A stretch of 64,000 nt of DNA from a virus. The stretch lies in IMG/VR virus record IMGVR_UViG_3300037119_003505, positions 1-64,000 of that record; one strand, given 5' to 3'. This document shows, one piece after another, positions 8,929 through 17,037 of the stretch (positions within the stretch are counted from its first letter, which is position 1; each line of letters begins with the position of its first letter). The notes under the pieces are model-generated. The model saw nothing but the letters and a program-made list of their open reading frames with translations, was not told the DNA's origin and made no database searches. Position numbers and translations under genes: made by a program.

Positions 8929-9509
8929 GCCGCGAAAGCACGAAGGCCATGAAGCGCCGTTTTTTAGAAGACCAGTCCGGCACGCTGCCGTTCCGGTGGT
9001 GTGACGTGTTCATGGGCGACGGGATCGACATCGGATGCGGCGACGACAAGCTACCGTTTCCGTCGTGCAAGGGATTCGACACAAAGGATGGCGACGCCAA
9101 CAAGCTGAGTGACTACTTCCCATCTGAGAGTCAGGACTTCGTGGCAGGCTCGCAAGCGCTCGAACACATGCACAACCCTGCGGCTGCGCTGCACGAGTGG
9201 CTGCGTTGCGTGAAACGTGGCGGATACATCGTGCAGACGATCCCATCGTGGGAATTATACGAAGGCATGGTGTGGCCTTCGCGCACGAATGGGGATCACA
9301 AATCCACATGGAGCATGTGGCAAAAGGGCAGTCCAGCGCCGCATCACTGCAAGATGCCAGAGTGGCTGGAGCAGTTCGGCTGCGAGGTGCTGATCTGTCG
9401 TCTCGTGGATAACGGATACGACTACAAGATCGGAACATCCAAGGATCAGACGTGGATTCCTGAGCATGGTGTTGAGGCGTTCATCGAATTCGTTCTGCGC
9501 AAGCCATGA
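8925..9509 (+). CDS. SAM-dependent methyltransferase
   Basis: This class I methyltransferase-like protein has 194 residues. The SAM-binding motif I is DIGCGDDKLPFP near residue 27, followed by an acidic strand-end (GFDTKDGD) and a post-motif helix with QALEHMHNP, as in the Methyltransf_11 group. The start at 8925 overlaps the previous stop (ATGA); a longer frame upstream is a shadow. It opens the glycan cassette, so the likely substrate is a sugar or glycan, but a small-molecule or protein target cannot be excluded. Confidence 0.75.
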   Translation: MSRESTKAMKRRFLEDQSGTLPFRWCDVFMGDGIDIGCGDDKLPFPSCKGFDTKDGDANKLSDYFPSESQDFVAGSQALEHMHNPAAALHEWLRCVKRGGYIVQTIPSWELYEGMVWPSRTNGDHKSTWSMWQKGSPAPHHCKMPEWLEQFGCEVLICRLVDNGYDYKIGTSKDQTWIPEHGVEAFIEFVLRKP

Positions 9510-10087
9510 AGACCCCGACACAGCTACTCTGGGAACGGTTCGGTACAACCGAGCATCCCGCCGAATGGGACGGACGCGACGGCAACGGCGGCATCGGCTC
9601 GCAGCGGTTCTGGGAGTATCTGTGGGTGCTGCAACAGATCGGTACGCCGCAGAGCGTGCTGGATGTGGGCGGCGGTGCTGGGTTCTTTGCTGCGATACTG
9701 AACGACTCGGCAATTCAAGCGAACGTAGTTGACCCGCTTCTTCCAGAATGGGGGAAAGCCGACTTCAAAAGCACACTAGAGCAATTCGTTGCAGCATCAT
9801 TGACAGCAGACAATCGCTCAGGTTATGAATGGCTGGTATCAATTTCAGTACTCGAACACGTGCCAGACAAGCCCGCCTTCTGCGCCGCTCTAGACAGCTT
9901 CGACGCCCCGATTGCCCTCACGTTCGAGTTCGGGCCGGGATGCATCGAGATGCCCGAAGTGTACCGATGCTTGGCTGCCTTCAAGCGGCACCACATCACG
10001 AAGATGGAACTGTGCCCCGTCGTGGCCGACAATAGCGACGCCTCGCGCTGGCGTCCGTTCGGCATCGTGCTGCAACCGAATTTATGA
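9506..10087 (+). CDS. SAM-dependent methyltransferase
   Basis: This is the second methyltransferase of the cassette, with 193 residues. Motif I is VLDVGGGAGFFA near residue 53, and a later SISVLEHVPDKP segment matches the motif IV region of class I enzymes. It overlaps both neighbours by four bases. The pair may methylate different positions of the same glycan; that is inference from context. Confidence 0.75.
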   Translation: MKTPTQLLWERFGTTEHPAEWDGRDGNGGIGSQRFWEYLWVLQQIGTPQSVLDVGGGAGFFAAILNDSAIQANVVDPLLPEWGKADFKSTLEQFVAASLTADNRSGYEWLVSISVLEHVPDKPAFCAALDSFDAPIALTFEFGPGCIEMPEVYRCLAAFKRHHITKMELCPVVADNSDASRWRPFGIVLQPNL

Positions 10088-10803
10088 ATACCTTCACCGT
10101 CACGGTCGCGAACCGTATTCCGACTGAGCCGTACTACCACTACGCCAGTTATCTGAACAGCCTCGCGCGGTTCGGCGTGGTGCCGGAAGTCGTAGGACTC
10201 GGCAGGCAATGGCTCGGCCTGATGACCAAGCCGGTGCGTTTTCGGAATTGGCTGCGTGACCAGCACTTCGAGGAACAGGATCGCGTCATCTACACAGACA
10301 GTTGGGACGTGCTGTTCGCCGCCTCGCCTGACAGCATCGCGGCCAAGTGCGCAGAACTGTTCGGCGACGCTGTGGTTTACTGCACTGAAAAATCCTGCTG
10401 GCCCCTCGCAGAACTGGCGCATCACTTTCCAGACGAAGGCACGCCTTGGCGCTACCTGAACGGAGGGGCTATGTGCGGGCCTGCGTGGAAGCTGCGGACG
10501 ATGTTTGAGAGCATGAATCTGGAGCAGTATGGATTCGACCGCGAAGATCTGGACAAGCCACGCATAGAGCCGAATGACGCGGTGCCGCTCGTCAAGGCTT
10601 TCGTCGAGCAGCCCGTGCTTGTGAAGGTGGACGCCCGCTGTCAGGTGTTCCAGTGCTTCTCGGAATGCAGCGCGGATGAATTCGAGATCACGGAGGCCGG
10701 CGTGAAGAACAAGCTGACCGGAACCGTGCCTGGAATCCTGCATTTCAATGGGGGCAGCAAAGAATCCTTGATGCCTGCGGTTCTGGCCGCGATGAATTTA
10801 TGA
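10084..10803 (+). CDS. PLOD/procollagen-type glycosyltransferase
   Basis: This 239-residue protein matches the glycosyltransferase domain found in animal lysyl hydroxylases (PLOD) and procollagen glucosyl/galactosyltransferases. Seen in order are a donor-binding VIYTDSWDVLF (TDSxDV motif, near residue 69), an EKSCWPL segment, YLNGGAMCG, a later PNDAVP acidic site, CQVFQCF, and a terminal ILHFNGGSK resembling the HGNG end of the family. It is the glycosyltransferase part only; no hydroxylase domain is present. The same phage encodes a collagen-like protein at 29029-29619, a plausible acceptor. Family resemblance is read directly from motifs; the substrate is inferred. Confidence 0.78.
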   Translation: MNTFTVTVANRIPTEPYYHYASYLNSLARFGVVPEVVGLGRQWLGLMTKPVRFRNWLRDQHFEEQDRVIYTDSWDVLFAASPDSIAAKCAELFGDAVVYCTEKSCWPLAELAHHFPDEGTPWRYLNGGAMCGPAWKLRTMFESMNLEQYGFDREDLDKPRIEPNDAVPLVKAFVEQPVLVKVDARCQVFQCFSECSADEFEITEAGVKNKLTGTVPGILHFNGGSKESLMPAVLAAMNL

Positions 10804-11162
10804 AAGTACTGAACAACGACGAACGCGGCACCATTATCGAAGTCGCAAAGAAAGCTGATGTGCTTCTCATCAGCAGCAGGGTTGGAAGCCGCCGCGCCAA
10901 CCATTACCACAAGCGATTCGGACATCTCTGCATCGTGGCAGAAGGATGCGTGCATTACTACGAGCGCGAGGTTGGCTCAAAGGAAAAACCAACAATGAAG
11001 GCATACGCGAAAGGCGAGACCTTTGATACAAGGCCGATGATGGAGCATCTGATGCTGTTTCCTGTAGAGACGGTTTTTTACTGCTACAGCTACGGCGCAA
11101 GGGACAAGGAAAACTACGAGGACGACACCGTGCGGCTGGCATTCCAACTGGACGAGCAATGA
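10800..11162 (+). CDS. cupin-domain protein
   Basis: This single-domain cupin has 120 residues. The first cupin motif is visible as RRANHYHKRFGH followed by an EG turn near residue 45, and a second, looser motif (PMMEHLMLFP) lies near 80. Such small cupins include sugar-nucleotide isomerases and epimerases (FdtA, WxcM and RmlC relatives) as well as binding proteins. Placement between sugar-acting genes, with ATGA overlaps on both sides, favours a nucleotide-sugar role. The metal ligands are only partly clear. Confidence 0.65.
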   Translation: MKVLNNDERGTIIEVAKKADVLLISSRVGSRRANHYHKRFGHLCIVAEGCVHYYEREVGSKEKPTMKAYAKGETFDTRPMMEHLMLFPVETVFYCYSYGARDKENYEDDTVRLAFQLDEQ

Positions 11163-12370
11163 TCACCGCACACCACAAATGCCGCCTCTGCGACAGCGGC
11201 AACATCGAGGAGGTCATCGACCTCGGCTACAGCCCGCTGGCGAACGCATACCTGACGAGCGACCAACTGGCCGACGTGCTGAGCGGCAAGCGCGAGGAAA
11301 TCTTCACGCCGCTGCGCTGCTTCCTGTGCATGGAGTGCGGTTCAGTGCAGTTGAGCCACAGCGTCCCATCCGAAGTGCTGTTCGGCGACTACCTGTACGC
11401 TTCCTCAACGTCGCCGTCGTTCGTGCGGCATTTCGAGGACTTGGCGGTGCATTGCGTTGACCTTGGATTTGTGAAGGCTGGCGATGCCGTGGTTGACATT
11501 GGCAGCAATGACGGGATCGCGCTGAAGGCGTTTCAGGACAAAGGATGCAGGATTACAGGCATCGAACCTTCTGACAGACTGAGCGACATGGCGAACTCAC
11601 GCGGGCTGGCGACGGTTTGCGAATACCTTGATCCGAAGGTTGCGAAATACGTCTGCGGTGGAATCGGACCAGCCAAGATCGTCCTCGCCACGAACGTCTT
11701 CGCGCACCTCAGTGACCTGAAGGGCTTCGTCGAATCCGTGAAGCTGTTGCTCGACAAGGACGGCATCTTCGTGTTCGAGAACAGCTACCTCGGCGACGTG
11801 GTGGACGACATGCTGTTCGACACGATCTACATGGAGCATCAGTTCTATCACTCGCTGACTCCTCTGGTGCGGTTCATGGAAGCAATGGAACTGCCTGTGT
11901 TTTACGTCGAACGGATCAATACTCACGGAGGAAGCATTCGGGTGTTTTGCGGACAGCGACCCGGTAAAGATTCTTCCGTTCTTGAAACCGTTGGCCGTGA
12001 GAGTCATCTGTGTGACCCGCGCACCTACCGCGCCCTCATGGACCGCATCCAGTGCTACAAACATCGATTGCATTCGGTGTTGCGACCAATTGGCAAAATG
12101 GCTGCGTTTGGATGCCCTGCAAAGTTCACCACCTTCACTCACGCGCTGGATCTCACAGAGCGGTTCGATTATGTCGTGGATGATTCTCCGCTGAAGGTCG
12201 GGATGTTCACGCCGGGAAGTCATTTGCCGATTCAAGAGAAATACAAACTTGACGGCACGGTGACTGCGTTCGTGTCCGCATGGAACTTCTTCGATCCTAT
12301 CTATGAACAAAACAAGGAACGCACAAAAGGCTGGATTCGTCCGCTGCCGCAACTGGAGGTTCTGCCATGA
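11159..12370 (+). CDS. sugar C-methyltransferase (NovU/TylCIII type)
   Basis: This 403-residue protein has the three-part architecture of deoxysugar C-methyltransferases. First is an N-terminal zinc-binding domain (CRLCDSG near residue 7, CFLCMECG near 56). Next is a SAM-binding domain with VDIGSNDGIALK near 106. Last is a C-terminal domain starting around 250 with a conserved NTHGGSIRVF segment. In characterised relatives the enzyme adds a methyl group to a keto-sugar nucleotide, giving a branched sugar. With the neighbouring cupin and epimerase it suggests a dedicated branched or methylated sugar pathway. Length and motif order are complete, so the gene looks intact. Confidence 0.85.
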   Translation: MITAHHKCRLCDSGNIEEVIDLGYSPLANAYLTSDQLADVLSGKREEIFTPLRCFLCMECGSVQLSHSVPSEVLFGDYLYASSTSPSFVRHFEDLAVHCVDLGFVKAGDAVVDIGSNDGIALKAFQDKGCRITGIEPSDRLSDMANSRGLATVCEYLDPKVAKYVCGGIGPAKIVLATNVFAHLSDLKGFVESVKLLLDKDGIFVFENSYLGDVVDDMLFDTIYMEHQFYHSLTPLVRFMEAMELPVFYVERINTHGGSIRVFCGQRPGKDSSVLETVGRESHLCDPRTYRALMDRIQCYKHRLHSVLRPIGKMAAFGCPAKFTTFTHALDLTERFDYVVDDSPLKVGMFTPGSHLPIQEKYKLDGTVTAFVSAWNFFDPIYEQNKERTKGWIRPLPQLEVLP

Positions 12371-13401
12371 CTGATTTGGAACTGAAGGACTGTTATGAAA
12401 TTGAAAGTTCGCTAGGTTTTTCGGCGCATAGTTTCACGGGGAAACGAATCCTCATTCCAGGCGGGAACGGCTTTCTCGGAAAGGTGTTCATCAACTTCTT
12501 CCAATACCTGAACGCACATGCACTCACTGCCCCAGTAAAGATCGTCGCGGTGGACAACTACATCGTCGGAGTGAACCCAGTTCAACAGTCCACCGAGCAC
12601 GTCACCTACCTGACGCACGACATGACGACACCACTGCATCTTGCCGTGCGTGGACGGTTCGACTACATCCTGAACCTCGCCGGAATGGCGTCGCCTGCGG
12701 CCTACCAGAAGGTTCCGCTGGCCGTTCTGGACGTGAGCTACATCGGCACCCGCAACGTGCTGGAACTCGCGGCGATCCACGGTTCCCGCGTCCTGAACTT
12801 CTCAAGTAGCGAGTGCTACGGAGATCCAAGTCCTGAGAACATCCCGACTCCAGAAACATACGACGGGCAACTGAGCAGCACGTCGAAGCGTGCGCCGTAC
12901 GACTGCGGCAAGAAGGTTCTGGAGGCGCTGTCGCACGTCTTCCGCGAGCACTACGGCGTGGACGTGTCGATCATCCGGCCATTTAACGTCTATGGCTACA
13001 TGCACCGCAACGACTACCGCGTGATCCCGAACTTCGTCCATCAGGCACATGACTTCAAACCCATCCGCGTGTATGCGCCCGGCACACAGACGCGGACGTT
13101 CTGCTGGTACGGCGACTTCCTTGCTGGTGTCCTAACGGTGCTGTTGAAGGGGGGTGATTTCTGCTACAACGTGGGTGCGCAGGTTGGCGAGATCACGATG
13201 ATGGAGCTTGCCCGCGCAGTCGAATCGGAGTTTGGCGGCAATGGGTTGGTGCAGATGGTGGATGCGCCGCCAGTTTACGTTCACGAACCGCAGCGTCGTT
13301 GTCCCGATATTTCCAAGCTGCGCGCGCTCAGCTACGAGCCGAAGGTGTCACTCCGCGAAGGACTCAAACGAATCCGCACATGGCTAACTTCTGCGTCATA
13401 G
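12367..13401 (+). CDS. NAD-dependent nucleotide-sugar epimerase/decarboxylase
   Basis: This extended short-chain dehydrogenase has 344 residues. The Rossmann NAD motif is GGNGFLG near residue 33, the active-site Ser lies in NFSSSECYG near 139, and the catalytic YxxxK is YDCGK near 177. The arrangement resembles UDP-glucuronate decarboxylases and dTDP-glucose dehydratases, which act on nucleotide-linked sugars in the cytoplasm. It would supply the donor for the cassette glycosyltransferases. Which reaction it runs cannot be read from the sequence alone. Confidence 0.85.
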   Translation: MTDLELKDCYEIESSLGFSAHSFTGKRILIPGGNGFLGKVFINFFQYLNAHALTAPVKIVAVDNYIVGVNPVQQSTEHVTYLTHDMTTPLHLAVRGRFDYILNLAGMASPAAYQKVPLAVLDVSYIGTRNVLELAAIHGSRVLNFSSSECYGDPSPENIPTPETYDGQLSSTSKRAPYDCGKKVLEALSHVFREHYGVDVSIIRPFNVYGYMHRNDYRVIPNFVHQAHDFKPIRVYAPGTQTRTFCWYGDFLAGVLTVLLKGGDFCYNVGAQVGEITMMELARAVESEFGGNGLVQMVDAPPVYVHEPQRRCPDISKLRALSYEPKVSLREGLKRIRTWLTSAS

Positions 13402-14135
13402 GCACCGGCCCGTGGGGGCGCACAGTGGCGGCGAAGATTCAGGAACTCGGCCACGAGTGCGAGTCGTGCAGTGCGCGCGGTGATGACTATAAGATGCTGA
13501 TTCTGCGCAATGAAATCGTGTTTGTAGCCGCGCACCCTGATGTCAATGTGGCGATTGCGGAGTTTGCGATACAGAAGGGCAAGCCCGTAATTGTGGAGAA
13601 GCCGGTCGCGTTCTCCGCCACGGCTGTCAAGGCGCTGCTGACTGCGTCCATCAAGGCCAAGGTGCCGTTCATTGTGGACTACATCCATCTGTTCGACAAA
13701 GACCTCTTGAAGATTCGGGACGGCACTCCGCACAGCATGTCGGTCGCGATGGGTGGCGACACGGTGCGGGATTACTCGTCGCTCCACGATTACGGCAGTC
13801 ACGCCTTCGCGGTCGCGCTGGAGTGTTTCAAGACCCCCGTGACGGCCATTGAGGTGCTGCACCCTGGCGAGGCGTACCGGCTACGGTTCGGTTCCGGAAT
13901 GGCGGAAGTGTTTGTCGGGAACAACTGGCCTGAGAAAGTTGTGAAGGTTAGGGCCATCGGGCAGGACTGGGATTTGCTGTGGCAGGACAGCCGCCAGAAC
14001 GATCCGCTCGCCGCGCTGCTGAACAAGGTCGTGGAACTGCATGAACATGGGCGCTACTGGAGCAATGGGAATCTGGCCTTTCTGGTCACGGCGCTGCTTG
14101 AGAGGCTGCACAACGAATCGCCCGTCTTGAAATGA
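13380..14135 (+). CDS. Gfo/Idh/MocA-type oxidoreductase
   Basis: I start this gene at the ATG at 13380, inside the epimerase 3-prime end, because the protein then begins directly with the NAD-binding strand MANFCVIGTGPWGR (GxGxxG). It has 251 residues. The family EKP signature (IVEKPVAFS) lies near residue 73 and a DYGSHAF stretch near 140 is where substrate-binding His/Asp residues normally sit. These enzymes oxidise or reduce sugars and nucleotide sugars. It is shorter than the usual 330-380 residues, so the C-terminal domain is reduced. The 22-base overlap with the previous gene is the largest within the cassette. Confidence 0.78.
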   Translation: MANFCVIGTGPWGRTVAAKIQELGHECESCSARGDDYKMLILRNEIVFVAAHPDVNVAIAEFAIQKGKPVIVEKPVAFSATAVKALLTASIKAKVPFIVDYIHLFDKDLLKIRDGTPHSMSVAMGGDTVRDYSSLHDYGSHAFAVALECFKTPVTAIEVLHPGEAYRLRFGSGMAEVFVGNNWPEKVVKVRAIGQDWDLLWQDSRQNDPLAALLNKVVELHEHGRYWSNGNLAFLVTALLERLHNESPVLK

Positions 14136-15124
14136 AGGTGGCATTTTTCCTCTCATCCACAGGCGGCAGCCCCCTACAGGTCGGCCTTGATCGCGGCCTT
14201 GTGTCGCTCGGCCATCAGGTCGAGCCGTGGCGAAGTGACGGCGGCTACGATCTCATCGTCGCGTTCAGCCAGTCCGCGCACTGCCCTTACGTGTATCCCG
14301 AACCGCCGTCGTGCCAGACACCGCTCGTGTTCGTGGACAGCAGCGAGTATGGCTGGAATACTCGCTTCACTACGGAACAGCGCCGCTCGTTCTGTAACTT
14401 CTTCGCCGCCGCCTCGCTGAAGCACGACACAAAGGTTGAGGTCGAGACGTTGCGCCTGAAACGCTACCTCGAAGGCCGCAGCTTCCCGTACTTCCTGCGC
14501 GAGTTTTATTCTGACCTGACCTTTCCGTCCTGCTACCACCCCATCGACTACCCGCTCTACGCCCACAGCCTGTGTCCGGCACGTCCGAGCTTGGACGACT
14601 ACGTTCGGCGGCAAGAAGACCTGTTCCTCAGTTGGGGCATCAGCCACCCGTGGCGGCGCAACCTGACCGATCTGCTGCGGGCCGCTCCGGTGCGCTCTAC
14701 AGTGCTGGCCCTTGAGGAGAACGGCACACCCAGGATGCCGCAGGCTGAGATGTTCGCCCGCACCCACTCGGCCCGTTGTAGCGCCAGCTTCGACGGCTAC
14801 GGCAGCAGCAGCTTCCGACTCACTGAGGTGATCGTACGGACGCTGTTGCTCAAGGGGCCGCTCTGCATCAAACTGCGTGAAGACCTGACCGATGGGCTGA
14901 ACTGCGTCGAGTATCAGGTGACGGGCGACGGCGACACCTTTGTGAGCAGCAACATCGTGGAGCGGATGCTGTGGGCACTGGAAGATCCGGAGCGTGGCTT
15001 CCGTATCTACGAGGCTGGCTACCACCACTGCATGTCTCGCTGGACGGAGACAGCGACCGCGCAGTACTTGCTCGATACGGTGGCGCGGCACGACTACTCG
15101 CAACCGACGCAGCTTGATCTATGA
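14132..15124 (+). CDS. exostosin-like glycosyltransferase
   Basis: This 330-residue protein has an N-terminal alternating strand-helix pattern (KVAFFLSSTGGSP, then LIVAFSQSA) like GT-B-fold glycosyltransferases. Its C-terminal segment around residue 215 (SFDGYGSSSFRLTE) resembles the donor-site region of exostosin-like enzymes, where Gly-rich loops and an acidic residue contact the nucleotide sugar. It overlaps the oxidoreductase by four bases. The family assignment is by resemblance; the sugar and acceptor are unknown. Confidence 0.6.
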   Translation: MKVAFFLSSTGGSPLQVGLDRGLVSLGHQVEPWRSDGGYDLIVAFSQSAHCPYVYPEPPSCQTPLVFVDSSEYGWNTRFTTEQRRSFCNFFAAASLKHDTKVEVETLRLKRYLEGRSFPYFLREFYSDLTFPSCYHPIDYPLYAHSLCPARPSLDDYVRRQEDLFLSWGISHPWRRNLTDLLRAAPVRSTVLALEENGTPRMPQAEMFARTHSARCSASFDGYGSSSFRLTEVIVRTLLLKGPLCIKLREDLTDGLNCVEYQVTGDGDTFVSSNIVERMLWALEDPERGFRIYEAGYHHCMSRWTETATAQYLLDTVARHDYSQPTQLDL

Positions 15125-15270
15125 GCAATGACTCAGGCGCAACTAACACTACCACCAAGAGCCATCGTGTTTACGGATGGTTTAAGTTCCGAGTCGGACG
15201 TAAGATTCAGGGCCGGACGCATTGCATGTCTTGCGAGAAGGTACAAGCCATTGGCGGGACTTCAAGATGA
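15121..15270 (+). CDS. small coupled protein
   Basis: This 49-codon frame has an ATG that overlaps the previous stop (ATGA at 15121) and a stop that overlaps the ATG of the next micro-ORF. It encodes a basic protein with one CxxC (HCMSCEK). The overlaps at both ends, identical in style to the rest of the cassette, are the main reason to believe it is translated. A longer frame that runs through this region from 15128 is less likely as the start of the following gene. Confidence 0.5.
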   Translation: MSNDSGATNTTTKSHRVYGWFKFRVGRKIQGRTHCMSCEKVQAIGGTSR

Positions 15271-15338
15271 CAGCTACTATTCCAGTCCTGCGTTTATCAA
15301 AGGATATTACTGGCAGAGAAATTATTGCCCTCTTATGA
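15267..15338 (+). CDS. 23-codon bridging micro-ORF
   Basis: The ATG at 15267 overlaps the preceding TGA and the TGA at 15336-15338 overlaps the ATG of the next gene. The encoded peptide (MTATIPVLRLSKDITG and seven more residues) has no recognised domain. Its role may simply be to carry ribosomes to the downstream glycosyltransferase by termination-reinitiation. Translation is inferred from the two ATGA junctions only. Confidence 0.35.
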   Translation: MTATIPVLRLSKDITGREIIALL

Positions 15339-16426
15339 CCAAGCCCAAACGCACCCACGCCGTCACCGATGCTGTCCGCGCCGGACTCGCCAAGGCCCGC
15401 GCTGCCAGAGCAGCTAAGGCTGATCCTGTCTTGAAAAAGGCGCTCAAGGAACTGGCGAACCAGCGTCCGATGAAAACAGATGAACGCAAGTCTCTTGATG
15501 AGTTTTGTAGGTCTGAGTTTCGGGCGCTGACCGAACTGAGTCTCGACGAAGTGATGGGCCAAGCCATGCAACAGCATCCCGAGATGCAGGACTACGTGAC
15601 ATGCTGGCAGGTGGCGCAACTCGGCATCGCGCTGCCGCCGTGCAGCATGGACGAGGCGGATGCGGCGCTGAAGCGGGCGCAGATGCGGCATCGTGTCACC
15701 GTGACGGGCGAGCAGACGTTCGTCCACAGCGCGGACCTTGGCGACATTATTGCGGCGCTGCCGGTCATTCGTGCAATGGGTGGAGGTAAACTCATCATCA
15801 CCGAACTTCCGCAGGGTCCGTTCCACGGGCGCGAAAGCCTCAGGGGTGCCCGATTTGACTCACTGAAGCCGTTGCTAGAACTGCAACCTTACATCACCTC
15901 TGTTGAGTGGGGTGAATCGCCGTTCGGAGTGATCGATTTTCGCGGTTTCAGGCACGGCCTGCCCGGTGGTGAGAACCTGACGGTATCGCAGGCCCGCCAC
16001 GTTGGCTGCGAGGACTTCAGCTTTTCCAAGTGGCTCGACGTTCCTGATCCGATTCCCGGCCCTGCGGTGTTCGCCCGTTCGCCTCGCTATTGGCAGCCTC
16101 GCATGAACTGGAGCATCATGTACGCTAAGCATCCGGACGCGGTGTTCGTTGGAACAGAAAACGAACATGCCGAGTTTCAGAAAGCCACCAACATCACGTT
16201 GCCGCACCGAAAGACCAAGGATTTGCTGGAACTGGCGCGAGTGATCGCAGGTTGTGAGCGGTTGTTCTGCAACCAGTCTTGTCCGCTCTGGATCGGGTTC
16301 GGCTTGGAGCATCCGCTGGTGCTGGAGGTGTCAATGGAGAACTCAATTCAGAACTCCATCATCGACAATCCGAAGTTCTTCTACATCGGCAACCAAACGC
16401 AGGCCGGGCGCGGAAACTGGCGCTAG
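15335..16426 (+). CDS. GT9-like glycosyltransferase
   Basis: I start this gene at the ATG at 15335, where ATGA couples it to the upstream micro-ORF, giving 363 residues. The first 130 residues are helical and Lys/Ala/Glu-rich without a known domain. From about residue 145 it resembles family 9 (heptosyltransferase-like) enzymes: HSADLGDIIAALPVIRAM, as in the Gly-Asp loop of that family, and later an LARVIAGCERLFCNQSCP region where GT9 enzymes bind the donor. It closes the plus-strand cassette and its stop overlaps the stop of the convergent gene at 16423. The N-terminal helical region may bind a protein acceptor, which is speculation. Confidence 0.6.
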   Translation: MTKPKRTHAVTDAVRAGLAKARAARAAKADPVLKKALKELANQRPMKTDERKSLDEFCRSEFRALTELSLDEVMGQAMQQHPEMQDYVTCWQVAQLGIALPPCSMDEADAALKRAQMRHRVTVTGEQTFVHSADLGDIIAALPVIRAMGGGKLIITELPQGPFHGRESLRGARFDSLKPLLELQPYITSVEWGESPFGVIDFRGFRHGLPGGENLTVSQARHVGCEDFSFSKWLDVPDPIPGPAVFARSPRYWQPRMNWSIMYAKHPDAVFVGTENEHAEFQKATNITLPHRKTKDLLELARVIAGCERLFCNQSCPLWIGFGLEHPLVLEVSMENSIQNSIIDNPKFFYIGNQTQAGRGNWR

Positions 16427-17037
16427 TTCCGCTTCCAGCAAAATGACGGTGGTGGCGGAAGCTCTGATTCGTTCGGCACGATTGCTTCCAGCGGCGCGAA
16501 GACGAGGACCGACAACTGGCACCCACAATGCCCGCACGACTTCAGGCTCGCGCCGTGAACTGTGGTCTTGTTTCCGATGAAGCTGAAGATCCTCGCCGCC
16601 AGATCGGTGCAGCCGCCGCAACCTGGGAGGTACGACGATTGATTCAGTGGACACGTCACGCAGATGGCTGCGCGGCGATCCGCCTCCGCTTGATCGACAC
16701 AGGTTCCGTTGCTCCACCAGTCACGAATCTTGGAAAAGAATGTCTTCAGGTCGTCCCAAGTGATGAGTCGCTGCTGTTTCAAGAACTCAGGCGTGTCGGT
16801 GCCGATACGACGACAGGCTTCGGCGCGAAGGCTTGGCGACAGGGCACGGCAGCACGCATCGCTGAAGACTGCGAGTTCGTTGTCGAACTTCAACCCAAGT
16901 TGTTTGCAACGTGCGTCGAACAATTCTTTAACCTGCTCTGCCGATCCAGCCCGCACCACTTCATCGGTGCCGGGTATCACGGCAGCGTCCCTCGGTGCTC
17001 CGTTGCGGCTCCACCAGTATTCGACGTTATCGGCCAC
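16423..17037 (-). CDS. cysteine-rich structural-module protein
   Basis: This 204-residue protein starts with GTG at 17037, overlapping the stop of the giant gene by 11 bases. The last 90 residues carry CVTCP, GCGGC and CGHCGC clusters (about residues 126-175), enough for one or two zinc or iron-sulphur sites, and a predicted strand SVLVFAPLEAIVP. No family name is known to me. Being last in the minus-strand structural operon suggests a minor virion or assembly role. Confidence 0.7.
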   Translation of the reverse strand: MADNVEYWWSRNGAPRDAAVIPGTDEVVRAGSAEQVKELFDARCKQLGLKFDNELAVFSDACCRALSPSLRAEACRRIGTDTPEFLKQQRLITWDDLKTFFSKIRDWWSNGTCVDQAEADRRAAICVTCPLNQSSYLPGCGGCTDLAARIFSFIGNKTTVHGASLKSCGHCGCQLSVLVFAPLEAIVPNESELPPPPSFCWKRN

